Shown: positions 1 to 6,182, counted from the stretch's first letter. The stretch: 6,183 bases of DNA from Syntrophobacterales bacterium (GCA_017881765.1 JADGQN010000296.1:1-6183); one strand, 5' to 3'. The notes: generated by a model from the letters alone, not told the origin. Made by a program: numbers and translations.

Positions 1-2
1 TG

Positions 3-188
3 GCAAGAGAAAAGGACGGCTGGGCCCGCATCGCGCGGAACCTCAAGGCTGAGATCGACGAAGCACTGGCAGAGGCCTACCGAGGCACCGTATCTTTGCC
101 CTTTGTTCCAGGAGGCCATCAACGGGTTGCAGTCAAGATCGTCGATGACCGAGGCATTGAGAGCCTCAAAGTGTTGGAGGTGGGCTGA
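3..188 (+). CDS. Site-specific DNA methyltransferase, C-terminal end (partial)
   Basis: An open frame enters from the left edge and stops with TGA at 186-188, giving the last 61 residues of a protein whose start lies outside the window. The tail contains LKAEIDEALAEAYRGTVSLPF followed by HQRVAVKIVDDRGIESLKV. I recognise this ending from adenine-specific DNA methyltransferases that accompany BPTD_3080-type restriction endonucleases. No catalytic motif (DPPY or the AdoMet-binding FxGxG) is inside the window, so the assignment rests on this tail and on the restriction gene downstream. The likely role is to methylate the host recognition sites and so protect them from the nuclease encoded at 844-3639. 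The stop is separated by one base from the mntA start, which suggests the genes are co-transcribed and translationally coupled. Confidence 0.7.
   Translation, partial: AREKDGWARIARNLKAEIDEALAEAYRGTVSLPFVPGGHQRVAVKIVDDRGIESLKVLEVG
176..182 (+). promoter_or_regulatory. Ribosome binding site of mntA
   Basis: GGAGGTG lies inside the last codons of the methyltransferase gene and ends 7 nt before the ATG at 190. It decides in favour of the 190 start over the in-frame upstream ATG at 103, which would lie deep inside the methyltransferase. Confidence 0.75.
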
Positions 189-189
189 A

Positions 190-510
190 ATGAGTAAGAA
201 ACTGCCGATTGATGTCCCACACGATAAAATCATTCAATTCTGCGAGAAATGGCAGATCACTGAATTCGCCCTGTTCGGATCGGTGCTGAGGGACGACTTC
301 TCACCTGACAGCGATATCGATGTCTTGGTCAAGTTCAGCGAGGATGCTACCGTCAGTCTGTTCGACCACGTCGACATGCAAGACGAGCTTAAAGGCATCC
401 TCGGGCGTGGGATAGACCTTGTTAGCAAGCGAGCCATTGAACAGAGCCGTAACCAGATCCGACGCAGGGCTATCCTCGGCTCCGCGGAGGTCATCTATGC
501 CGCAGCGTGA
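190..510 (+). CDS. mntA: MntA-type nucleotidyltransferase antitoxin (MNT domain)
   Basis: This 106-residue protein is a minimal nucleotidyltransferase. It shows the family signature GSX10DXD: G30-S31, then D42-I-D44 within SDIDVLV, with a third acidic position at D76 (RGIDLV). These residues bind Mg-NTP. In characterised MntA-HepT pairs the MNT protein neutralises the HEPN toxin by transferring AMP groups to a tyrosine near the toxin active site; that function is inferred here from the family. The ATG at 190 is chosen because it has a strong Shine-Dalgarno sequence and starts one base after the methyltransferase stop. Its 3' end overlaps hepT by 14 nt in another frame, the usual arrangement for this pair. 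Length is typical of the family and all motif residues are intact. The unusual aspect is its position inside a restriction-modification operon. Confidence 0.9.
   Translation: MSKKLPIDVPHDKIIQFCEKWQITEFALFGSVLRDDFSPDSDIDVLVKFSEDATVSLFDHVDMQDELKGILGRGIDLVSKRAIEQSRNQIRRRAILGSAEVIYAAA
486..490 (+). promoter_or_regulatory. Ribosome binding site of hepT
   Basis: GGAGG lies within the last codons of mntA, 6 nt before the ATG at 497. It fixes the hepT start at 497 rather than the in-frame ATG at 419, and implies that hepT is initiated while mntA is being translated. Confidence 0.7.
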
Positions 511-847
511 TTTGCTATACCTCCACGATATTCTCATTGCCGCAAAGAACATCATCGAGTTCACCAGAAACATTGACCGCAAGGCCTTCGAGGATAGCGT
601 GCTCCTTCACTCGGGAGTGATTCGTCAGGTTGAGATAATCGGAGAGGCTACGAAGCGTCTTTCTCAAGAACTGCGGCAGAAATATACCGATGTTCCATGG
701 CAGAAAATGGCAGGCATGCGCGACATCCTCATTCATGCCTATGCTGAAGTGGACCTGCAGGAAGTATGGCGTGCGGCCACGGCTTCTATTCCCGATGTGG
801 CAGACAAGGTAGAGCGCATCATCTCTTCCCTGGAAAGCTCCGCGTGA
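497..847 (+). CDS. hepT: HepT-type HEPN RNase toxin
   Basis: This 116-residue all-helical protein belongs to the HepT (DUF86-like) branch of HEPN RNases. The catalytic signature RX4HXY is intact: R75, H80 and Y82 in RDILIHAY. In known family members the Arg and His form the composite RNase site of a dimer, and the Tyr is the residue AMPylated by MntA to silence the toxin. Other family-like features are the N-terminal helix around LLYLHDILIAAKNI (6-19) and the central segment VEIIGEATKRLS (45-56). The ATG at 497 is selected because of the GGAGG 6 nt upstream and because the protein then begins at the usual point of the family. The gene overlaps mntA by 14 nt, and its TGA stop overlaps the GTG start of the restriction enzyme gene (GTGA, 844-847). 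The predicted action is cleavage of cytoplasmic RNA when not modified, an inference from the family. Confidence 0.92.
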   Translation: MPQRDLLYLHDILIAAKNIIEFTRNIDRKAFEDSVLLHSGVIRQVEIIGEATKRLSQELRQKYTDVPWQKMAGMRDILIHAYAEVDLQEVWRAATASIPDVADKVERIISSLESSA

Positions 848-3639
848 AGTCCACGATTGATCGCCTCATCATCAATACACCTTACGAAGAGCCCAAAGAG
901 TATTGGAGCTACGATCGGGAAACCAGGTCATTCAGCCGGAAAGAGGGCAGACGGCCCGCAGGCTACATTGTCGCCTCGGAACATTCAAAGGCTTTCGATG
1001 ATCCGGGGATCTTTGTTCCGATCCCCCTTGTTAACCAGATAAGGCCGCGTATTAAGGGCTGGAGAGATGTAGGCTATCCCGGCGCCTCCGGAATTACCAA
1101 GCGACTTCTGGAACATTGGTATAACCTGGATGAGCGCGAGAACCGGAGATTTTTCTTCTGTCAGTTGGAAGCAATCGAGACCCTTATCTGGCTCACCGAA
1201 GCGCCCGCGGCGGAGAAGGTCGGCATCGATATCCCCTCTGACGGCGGGCCATTCACCCGGCTCTGCTCCAAGATGGCGACCGGCTCCGGCAAGACCATTG
1301 TTATGGCCATGCTCATCGCGTGGCAAGTTCTCAACAAGATCACCTATCCGCAGGATACTCGCTTCTCAAAACATATTTTTGTCGTAGCACCCGGTCTGAC
1401 TGTGAAAAGCCGCCTCCAGGTGCTCCTCCCATCGGCCGCGGGCAATTACTACGACGAGTTTAATATCGCACCGCCTGCCCTACTCGACAAACTCCGCCAA
1501 GGAAAAATTCTCATCAGGAACTGGCACGTCCTCTCATGGGACAGCGAAGAGAAGATAGCCAGGAAAAAGGGTGTTGACAAGCGGGGCGCCAAGAGCAACG
1601 AAGCATACATCCGCGAAGTGTTGGGCGATATGACGAGTGCTACCAATCTTGTGATAATAAATGACGAGGCGCATCACGCCTGGCGCGTGCCCGCCGAATC
1701 GAAAGTGAAGGGGCTGAAGAAAGAGGAGATCGAAGAAGCTACCATTTGGGTGAGCGGTCTCGATCGAATTCACCAGACACGCGGCATCCTTTCCGCCTAT
1801 GATTTCTCGGCAACGCCGTTTGCGCCAACCGGAAAGAAAAGCTCAGAAGAGGCCCTGTTCAGTTGGATCGTTAGCGATTTTGGTCTCAATGATTCGATTG
1901 AGTCCGGGCTCGTGAAAACCCCACGGGTTGTAGTAAGAGATGACGGAAAATACAGCAAAGAATACAAGTCCAGGCTTTACCACATTTACAACGATCCGGA
2001 GGTCAAAGACGACGTCAACCGCAAAGCGGAAGCATACGAGCCGCTTCCCGATCTGGTGAGAAACGGCTACTACCTGTTGGGAAAGGACTGGCTGGAAACG
2101 GCGAAACGATGGAAGGAGGCCGGTTTCAAGACTCCTCCTGTCATGATCTCCGTGGCCAACAGGACCGAAACCGCAGCCCGCATCAAATATGCCTTTGACC
2201 ATAGACAGATCCTGATCGAGGAGCTATGCGCCCCGGAGAGGACGATCCACATTGACTCTAAAGTGCTCGAAGAAGCGGAGTCACAGGACGAGATACCCGA
2301 CATCGAGGTGGCGTGGGAAGACGAGGATCGGGAAGATGAGCCGATAAGAAGGCTTTCCAAACGGGAGATGGCTGAGCTTCTTCGCCGCACGGTCGACACG
2401 ATCGGGCAGATTGATAAACCGGGAGAACAGATACAGAAGGTCATCTCCGTCGGGATGCTCTCCGAGGGCTGGGACGCAAAGACTGTGACTCATATCATGG
2501 GGCTGCGCGCCTTCTCCAGTCAGTTGCTCTGTGAGCAGGTTGTGGGCAGGGGACTCAGGCGAACCTCTTACGAAGTAAACCCTGACGGTCTTTTCGAAGC
2601 GGAGTACGTCAACATCTTTGGTGTGCCTTTTACCTTCCTGCCTCATGAATCGGAAGACGGACCGCCTCCGCCTCCCGCTCCTCCCAAGACGCGCATCGAA
2701 CCCGTTCCGGAAAAGATTCAATTTGAAGCCTCCTGGCCGAACATCATCCGGATTGATCGCGTCTACACAACGCGCCTCAATCTCGACATGGCCAAAGCAA
2801 AGCCACTGGAATTGAATGCCTACGACACGATAAAGCTCGCTGAGCTTGCGCCAATTATCGATGGAAAGCCCGACATCACGAAAGTTTCCGAAATCGACCT
2901 GCAGGATTTGGCACGCACTTTCAGAAACCAGAAAATAGCCTTTGAAGCCGCACGGAACATCTTCGACCAGATGAGACCCAAATGGCGCGGGAGCAGGGAA
3001 TATCTCCTTGCTCAACTGGTCAGAGTTGTGGAGCAATTTCTCGCCTCCGACAAGATCCGGATCACGCCGCCGCTATTCTATCAGGACGAGTTACACAGAC
3101 GGATAGTCGTCACCCTTAACCTGAATAAGGTCGTCCAGCACATCTGGGAAGCCATCCGTGAAGAGAATACCGAATCTCTAGTCCCTGTTTTTGACCGCGA
3201 CCATCCTGTACGCTCGACTGGAGATATGCGCACATGGTTTACAGGCAAACCTTGCGAGCGCACGAAGAGATCCCATATCAACTTCTGCGTCTTTGACAGT
3301 ACATGGGAGGCGTCGGAAGCCTTTGTGCTCGATCGCATGGCGGAAGTCGAGGCCTGGGTCAAGAACGATCACCTTGGATTTGAGGTGTTATATCTATACC
3401 AGGGCGTCGTGAGCAAGTATCGGCCCGATTTTCTGATACGTCTCAAAGATGGGAGCACCCTGGTCGTCGAAGTAAAAGGGCAAGATACTCAGCAAGACCA
3501 AACAAAACGGGTGTTTCTGGATGAATGGGTGCACGCTGTGAACGAGCATGGAGGTTTCGGTAAATGGCGCTGGGTAGTATCCAAAAACCCGGCAGACGTT
3601 GTAGCGATTACCCAGGAAGCCTTAGCGAAAGGAAATTGA
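844..3639 (+). CDS. BPTD_3080-like restriction endonuclease (SF2 helicase plus PD-(D/E)XK nuclease)
   Basis: This 931-residue protein is an ATP-dependent restriction enzyme. A Q-motif-like FFFCQLEAIET lies near residue 107. Walker A is ATGSGKT (145-151), motif II is DEAH (274-277), motif III is SATPF (322-326), a motif V-like stretch MLSEGWDAKT lies around 538-547, and motif VI is QVVGRGLRR (565-573). A proline-rich linker (607-614) follows the helicase. Near the C terminus, RPDF (860-863) and VVEVKG (874-879) supply D862, E876 and K878 of a PD-(D/E)XK nuclease. The start MKSTIDRLIIN...PYEEP resembles the beginning of BPTD_3080 family restriction endonucleases. The GTG at 844 is preferred over the in-frame ATG at 766 because it follows GGAAAG at a spacing of 6 nt, overlaps the hepT stop, and yields this family-type N terminus. 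It probably translocates on and cuts DNA lacking the modification made by the upstream methyltransferase. No frameshift or motif loss is seen. A classical type III Res subunit is the alternative reading. Confidence 0.9.
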   Translation: MKSTIDRLIINTPYEEPKEYWSYDRETRSFSRKEGRRPAGYIVASEHSKAFDDPGIFVPIPLVNQIRPRIKGWRDVGYPGASGITKRLLEHWYNLDERENRRFFFCQLEAIETLIWLTEAPAAEKVGIDIPSDGGPFTRLCSKMATGSGKTIVMAMLIAWQVLNKITYPQDTRFSKHIFVVAPGLTVKSRLQVLLPSAAGNYYDEFNIAPPALLDKLRQGKILIRNWHVLSWDSEEKIARKKGVDKRGAKSNEAYIREVLGDMTSATNLVIINDEAHHAWRVPAESKVKGLKKEEIEEATIWVSGLDRIHQTRGILSAYDFSATPFAPTGKKSSEEALFSWIVSDFGLNDSIESGLVKTPRVVVRDDGKYSKEYKSRLYHIYNDPEVKDDVNRKAEAYEPLPDLVRNGYYLLGKDWLETAKRWKEAGFKTPPVMISVANRTETAARIKYAFDHRQILIEELCAPERTIHIDSKVLEEAESQDEIPDIEVAWEDEDREDEPIRRLSKREMAELLRRTVDTIGQIDKPGEQIQKVISVGMLSEGWDAKTVTHIMGLRAFSSQLLCEQVVGRGLRRTSYEVNPDGLFEAEYVNIFGVPFTFLPHESEDGPPPPPAPPKTRIEPVPEKIQFEASWPNIIRIDRVYTTRLNLDMAKAKPLELNAYDTIKLAELAPIIDGKPDITKVSEIDLQDLARTFRNQKIAFEAARNIFDQMRPKWRGSREYLLAQLVRVVEQFLASDKIRITPPLFYQDELHRRIVVTLNLNKVVQHIWEAIREENTESLVPVFDRDHPVRSTGDMRTWFTGKPCERTKRSHINFCVFDSTWEASEAFVLDRMAEVEAWVKNDHLGFEVLYLYQGVVSKYRPDFLIRLKDGSTLVVEVKGQDTQQDQTKRVFLDEWVHAVNEHGGFGKWRWVVSKNPADVVAITQEALAKGN

Positions 3640-3646
3640 CACGAAC

Positions 3647-3652
3647 GGAGGG
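3647..3652 (+). promoter_or_regulatory. Ribosome binding site of the 79-residue protein
   Basis: GGAGGG sits 6 nt before the ATG at 3659, in the 19-nt gap after the nuclease stop. It supports the small downstream frame as a real gene. Confidence 0.7.
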
Positions 3653-3658
3653 CGTGCG

Positions 3659-3898
3659 ATGGACGATAAAGAACGGTTGAGAATCGTTTTGAAACACCTG
3701 ATCGAGCATAATGAGGGGCATGCTGAAGACTACGCGCGGTGGATTGAGTTGGCAAAGAAGAACGATATGACGCACGTTGTCGAACTGATCACGGAAGCAA
3801 ATAAACAGATGGGTAAGGCGAGTGACGCTCTAAAAAAAGCCCTCGATCACTTAGGCGGCCCACCTGATGACGACAAACACCATCATCACCACCATTAA
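3659..3898 (+). CDS. Small helical protein with natural C-terminal hexahistidine tail
   Basis: This 79-residue protein is highly charged and predicted helical. It has a first helix around LRIVLKHLIEHNEGHAEDYARWIELAKK (7-34), and a second from about 36 to 65 that ends in KASDALKKALDHL. It finishes with GGPPDDDK followed by H74-H79. There is no signal peptide, membrane segment or cysteine. The first helix is also His-rich (H13, H17, H21), and I have a weak recollection of small uncharacterised helical proteins sharing the pattern IEHNxxHAxxF/Y. A cytoplasmic Ni or Zn binding or storage role is a reasonable inference from the histidines, but no function is assigned. The start is supported by GGAGGG at 3647-3652. 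The gene begins 19 nt after the nuclease stop, so it is likely read from the same transcript, although nothing ties its function to restriction. The mixed CAC/CAT codons and the natural context argue against a cloning tag. Confidence 0.75.
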   Translation: MDDKERLRIVLKHLIEHNEGHAEDYARWIELAKKNDMTHVVELITEANKQMGKASDALKKALDHLGGPPDDDKHHHHHH

Positions 3899-3938
3899 GA
3901 CCGTGACGTGGCTTTTGCCGGCGCAATCGAACGGTAGG

Positions 3939-3978
3939 AGGATGCTCCGCTATCGTCCTAGCGATAGCGGAGCATCCT
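3939..3978. repeat. 17-bp perfect inverted repeat (hairpin)
   Basis: The arms 3939-3955 (AGGATGCTCCGCTATCG) and 3962-3978 are exact reverse complements with a 6-nt loop, TCCTAG. The hairpin lies between converging genes, so it could form the 3' end structure of both transcripts. No T-run follows it on either strand, so it is not a canonical intrinsic terminator. The loop contains most of one copy of the CGTCCTAG repeat that recurs to the right. Confidence 0.85.
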
Positions 3979-4049
3979 GTAAGGAAGCGGACGTCCTAGC
4001 GCGTAGCGCGGTCGTCCTAGTCGCACATTTGTGCGACGGTCGTCCCTCG
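3954..4049. repeat. Short interspersed CGTCCTAG repeats
   Basis: CGTCCTAG occurs exactly at 3954-3961, 3992-3999 and 4013-4020, with a degenerate fourth copy CGTCCCTCG at 4041-4049. A longer direct repeat, CGGTCGTCC, is found at 4009-4017 and 4037-4045, a period of 28 nt. The stretches following the second and third copies are themselves small palindromes (CGCG-TAG-CGCG at 4000-4010 and the 4020-4037 hairpin). The block appears to be non-coding, with conserved short words separated by variable palindromes. It may be a member of a genome-wide palindromic repeat family, which cannot be tested from one locus. Confidence 0.7.
4020..4037. repeat. 7-bp inverted repeat (hairpin)
   Basis: The arms 4020-4026 (GTCGCAC) and 4031-4037 (GTGCGAC) are perfect reverse complements around the loop ATTT. 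The hairpin begins about 30 nt downstream of the minus-strand URO-D gene stop, so it would lie in the 3' untranslated region of that transcript. No U-tract follows it in that direction. Confidence 0.7.
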
Positions 4050-4067
4050 GTCTTTACACGTCATGAA

Positions 4068-5396
4068 CTATTTGTAGACCCCGTACTCTTTGGTAAAATC
4101 GATCATGGCATGCATGGTGTCTGCCTTGCCTTCATCCATGGAGGTTCCCCAGGACATCATGTAGCCACCGCCCTTTCCGACCGTATCGATGAGGCCCTTA
4201 CAGTACGCCTTTACGCTCTCCGGTGTGCCCGTAAGTAAAAGGCCGGCCGGAACATTTCCGCCGATACCGATCTTGTCCCCGATTGCCTGTTTAACCTTGA
4301 CCATATCGGTGCGGTCGAAGAGCCAGAAGCTGGAGGCCTTAGGGAGCTCCTTCAGGTACTCGATGCGCGTATTGTAGCTTCCTTCACAGAAAGGGACAGC
4401 GACGATGCCCTCTTCAGCGAGGCCGACTATGACTGCCTTGAGGGTAGGCCAGTAGAATCTCCTGAACTGGGCGTCGGACATGAACCCGTCCGCCCCTTTG
4501 TGGAGCGGTATAAAGCAGGTTGGGATCCCGGACGCGGCAGCGCCTCGAACCGCCTGCTTGATACAAAGTGGCGTGAGCCTCTCCACTGCCTTCTCAACCT
4601 TGTCCGGCTGCCTGTACATGTCGATCATTATGGCGCGTGTGCCCCTTAACGTATCGGCTACCATATCGAAGGGCGCCTTTGTTGCGCCGCCAAACATGCC
4701 CGGAAAACCCATAGTCTTCTGCCTCATATCGAAAGCGCCGACCTTCTCTATCCATGCCATTGCCTCATTTCCCGCATCGATGAGCGCCTTGAGGGCGCCC
4801 TGAACGGGCGGAATGCCAAAGGGGATCATCTGTACGGTGACAAGCACCATTTCCCACATGTCCGTGAAGGGGGAGAGCATCTTCAAGGGCTCCAACGCCC
4901 CGAAGGCCCGAGGCATGTACGTCCTCAGCCAGAAATCGGTGGGGTCGTCGATGAGGGCATCATACTCATCGGCCATCATGTACTCTCCTTCAACGTACTG
5001 ATAAACCGAATCCTTGGGCAGGTTATGGCCCGGCCATTTGTACTGTTTATAGTCGAGGATCTCAAACACCTTGCCCCATCCGATCAGGGGAGCCATACCA
5101 CCATAGTCGGGCCTGTAATCCTTGAGGAACCTAACGTGGGCATCGATCATCTTGTCCACGTCATACATGGCTTCGTTAGCTGTCACGCCGTGCAGGGCGG
5201 TCTCAAAGAAGGTGCCCAGGGCCAGCACCGGCACCCGATCCGGAATTTTTTCCAGGAGCGCCACGTCCCTGAACCGCTCTATCGCCTTCTTGTAGGTAGT
5301 CTCAGCTTCGGGACTCTCAAACTGAATGCCCTCGGCCGCGCTCCATGTCCGAAATCTCGCTTCTCTCTTCTCTGCTGGTGTCACCTTCTTTTCCAT
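4068..5396 (-). CDS. URO-D family protein (uroporphyrinogen decarboxylase-like / cobamide methyltransferase fold)
   Basis: This 442-residue cytoplasmic protein has the URO-D TIM-barrel signature in its C-terminal half: HKGADGFMS (299-307), FYWPTLK (314-320), PFCEGSYNTR (335-344), GGNVPAG (379-385), GTPESVK (390-396) and KGGGYMMSWG (408-417). The family includes heme-pathway HemE and the MtaA/MtbA/CmuA methyl-transfer proteins of methyl-compound metabolism. It is longer than HemE (about 350 residues), and the HemE N-terminal PxWxMRQAGR-type substrate motif is absent, so heme synthesis is unlikely. The zinc pattern HxC...C of MtaA-type enzymes is not evident either: the HxC position appears to read PFC (335-337), and the C-terminal stretch around W416-G417 lacks a cysteine. 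The substrate is therefore unknown; anaerobic demethylation or aromatic metabolism is an inference. The ATG is fixed by AGGAGGG 7 nt upstream. It lies 42 nt after the substrate-binding protein gene, probably in the same operon. Confidence 0.85.
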   Translation of the reverse strand: MEKKVTPAEKREARFRTWSAAEGIQFESPEAETTYKKAIERFRDVALLEKIPDRVPVLALGTFFETALHGVTANEAMYDVDKMIDAHVRFLKDYRPDYGGMAPLIGWGKVFEILDYKQYKWPGHNLPKDSVYQYVEGEYMMADEYDALIDDPTDFWLRTYMPRAFGALEPLKMLSPFTDMWEMVLVTVQMIPFGIPPVQGALKALIDAGNEAMAWIEKVGAFDMRQKTMGFPGMFGGATKAPFDMVADTLRGTRAIMIDMYRQPDKVEKAVERLTPLCIKQAVRGAAASGIPTCFIPLHKGADGFMSDAQFRRFYWPTLKAVIVGLAEEGIVAVPFCEGSYNTRIEYLKELPKASSFWLFDRTDMVKVKQAIGDKIGIGGNVPAGLLLTGTPESVKAYCKGLIDTVGKGGGYMMSWGTSMDEGKADTMHAMIDFTKEYGVYK

Positions 5397-5403
5397 CGCA
5401 TTA

Positions 5404-5410
5404 CCCTCCT
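5404..5410 (-). promoter_or_regulatory. Ribosome binding site of the URO-D family gene
   Basis: On the minus strand AGGAGGG lies 7 nt before the ATG at 5396-5394, in the 42-nt gap after the upstream gene. A nearer ATG (5402-5400) is in another frame and quickly reaches a stop, so the start at 5396 is favoured. Confidence 0.75.
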
Positions 5411-5438
5411 CTCCAGCCTTGTACCATCAAACCACACG

Positions 5439-6182
5439 TTATTTGGGCACCGGGAAGATCATCTCGGCAGTCTTCGGAAGCTTGGGACTATTCTTGTTGT
5501 AAACAACCTCCAAATCCCAAGGCCACTGCTTCCCCTTGACCCATTGCCCGCCAACCAAGGGGATTTCGCAATAATGCTTTTCGTTATACTTAATGTGGCC
5601 GAATACCGTGTCTACGTCGGTCTTGCCCAAGGCCTCGAGTATCTTCTCCTTGTTAAGGGTCTCGGCCCGCTTAATCACATCAAAGGCCATTTCATATCCC
5701 CCATACGTCAGACCGATGGGCGGAATCCATTGTTTTTTTGTCTCTTTCGTCCAGGCATCGCAAAGTTGCCTGGCGGTCTCGCCTGTGAGCGAGGACTTGT
5801 AGGGATGGTTGCGGTGCCACCAGACCTCTGTCGTCAGACCGTTCGCAAGATTACCCCCAAGGGCTTCCATTGCGGAAGGGAAAAGAAGGGCCTTTGCAAT
5901 GGTTGCGACTTTCGGTATGAATCCCTGTTGATGCATCTGTTTCCAGGCATTCGCCCAATCCGGAGCGATGAGAACACCCGTGAGGATTTCCACCTTCTCC
6001 TTCTTGAAGGTCCCGATAATAGAGCTGAAGTCCGGCGTACCAAAGGGGAACCTCCCCGGGTCTACCATCTTGTAACCCTTTGCAGGGAGCTTAGCTGTAA
6101 AAACTTTCGTCCATTCGATTCCATCCGCATCATTTGGAAAGAGCACCCCCACGACCTTGTTCGTCTTGGCCGCAACTTCATC
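5439..6182 (-). CDS. ABC transporter substrate-binding protein, Peripla_BP_6 / branched-chain amino acid type (partial, 5' end outside window)
   Basis: The visible 247 residues form the C-terminal half to two-thirds of a type 1 periplasmic binding protein. They begin in the stretch KTNKVVGVLFPNDADG, the usual entry into the second lobe of LivK-like proteins. They continue through FKKEKVEILTGVLIAPDWANAWKQM, a ligand-lobe helix, and YGGYEMAFDVIKRAETLNKEKILEALG. They end in the characteristic terminal module GHIKYNEKHYCEIPLVGGQWVKG. The reading frame stays open to the window edge, so the GTG at 6152 is an internal valine codon and not the start. The signal peptide and first lobe are therefore missing. 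The protein would act in the periplasm, delivering a small carboxylate, amino acid or aromatic ligand to an ABC permease; no permease or ATPase gene is in the window. The URO-D gene follows 42 nt downstream, suggesting joint regulation and a substrate processed by that protein. The ligand cannot be read from the sequence. Confidence 0.85.
   Translation of the reverse strand, partial: DEVAAKTNKVVGVLFPNDADGIEWTKVFTAKLPAKGYKMVDPGRFPFGTPDFSSIIGTFKKEKVEILTGVLIAPDWANAWKQMHQQGFIPKVATIAKALLFPSAMEALGGNLANGLTTEVWWHRNHPYKSSLTGETARQLCDAWTKETKKQWIPPIGLTYGGYEMAFDVIKRAETLNKEKILEALGKTDVDTVFGHIKYNEKHYCEIPLVGGQWVKGKQWPWDLEVVYNKNSPKLPKTAEMIFPVPK

Noticed and set aside
103..189. In-frame upstream extension of mntA from ATG at 103
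   Set aside because: The extra 29 residues lie inside the methyltransferase end in another frame and have no family match; the ATG at 190 has a clear ribosome binding site and gives the normal MNT length.
766..843. In-frame upstream extension of the restriction enzyme from ATG at 766
   Set aside because: It would overlap hepT by 82 nt and adds an atypical N terminus; the GTG at 844 gives the family-like start MKSTIDRLIIN and a GTGA overlap.
2281..3036. Long 251-residue open frame on the minus strand inside the nuclease gene
   Set aside because: It is antisense to well-conserved helicase sequence and its translation shows no recognisable domain; it is most likely a shadow of the plus-strand gene.
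3875..3898. The DDDK-His6 end as cloning-vector contamination
   Set aside because: The upstream sequence is continuous with a natural operon, the His codons are mixed, and the flanking sequence is not recognisable as vector; it is most simply a natural tail.
3939..3978. Canonical rho-independent terminator
   Set aside because: The hairpin is strong, but neither strand has a T-run after the stem, so only a structural repeat is claimed.
3939..4049. CRISPR array
   Set aside because: The repeats are only 8-9 nt, spacing is irregular (38, 21 and 28 nt), the intervening sequences are palindromic, and no cas gene is present in the window.
3867..4238. 123-residue plus-strand open frame crossing the hairpin block and the URO-D 3' end
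   Set aside because: It starts within the His-tailed gene in another frame, spans the palindromic repeats and then runs antisense to conserved URO-D sequence; no ribosome binding site or domain is seen.
6150..6152. GTG at 6152 as the start of the substrate-binding protein
   Set aside because: The frame continues upstream to the window edge with family-typical residues (KTNKVV before GVLFPNDADG), and a periplasmic protein needs an N-terminal signal peptide and a first lobe.
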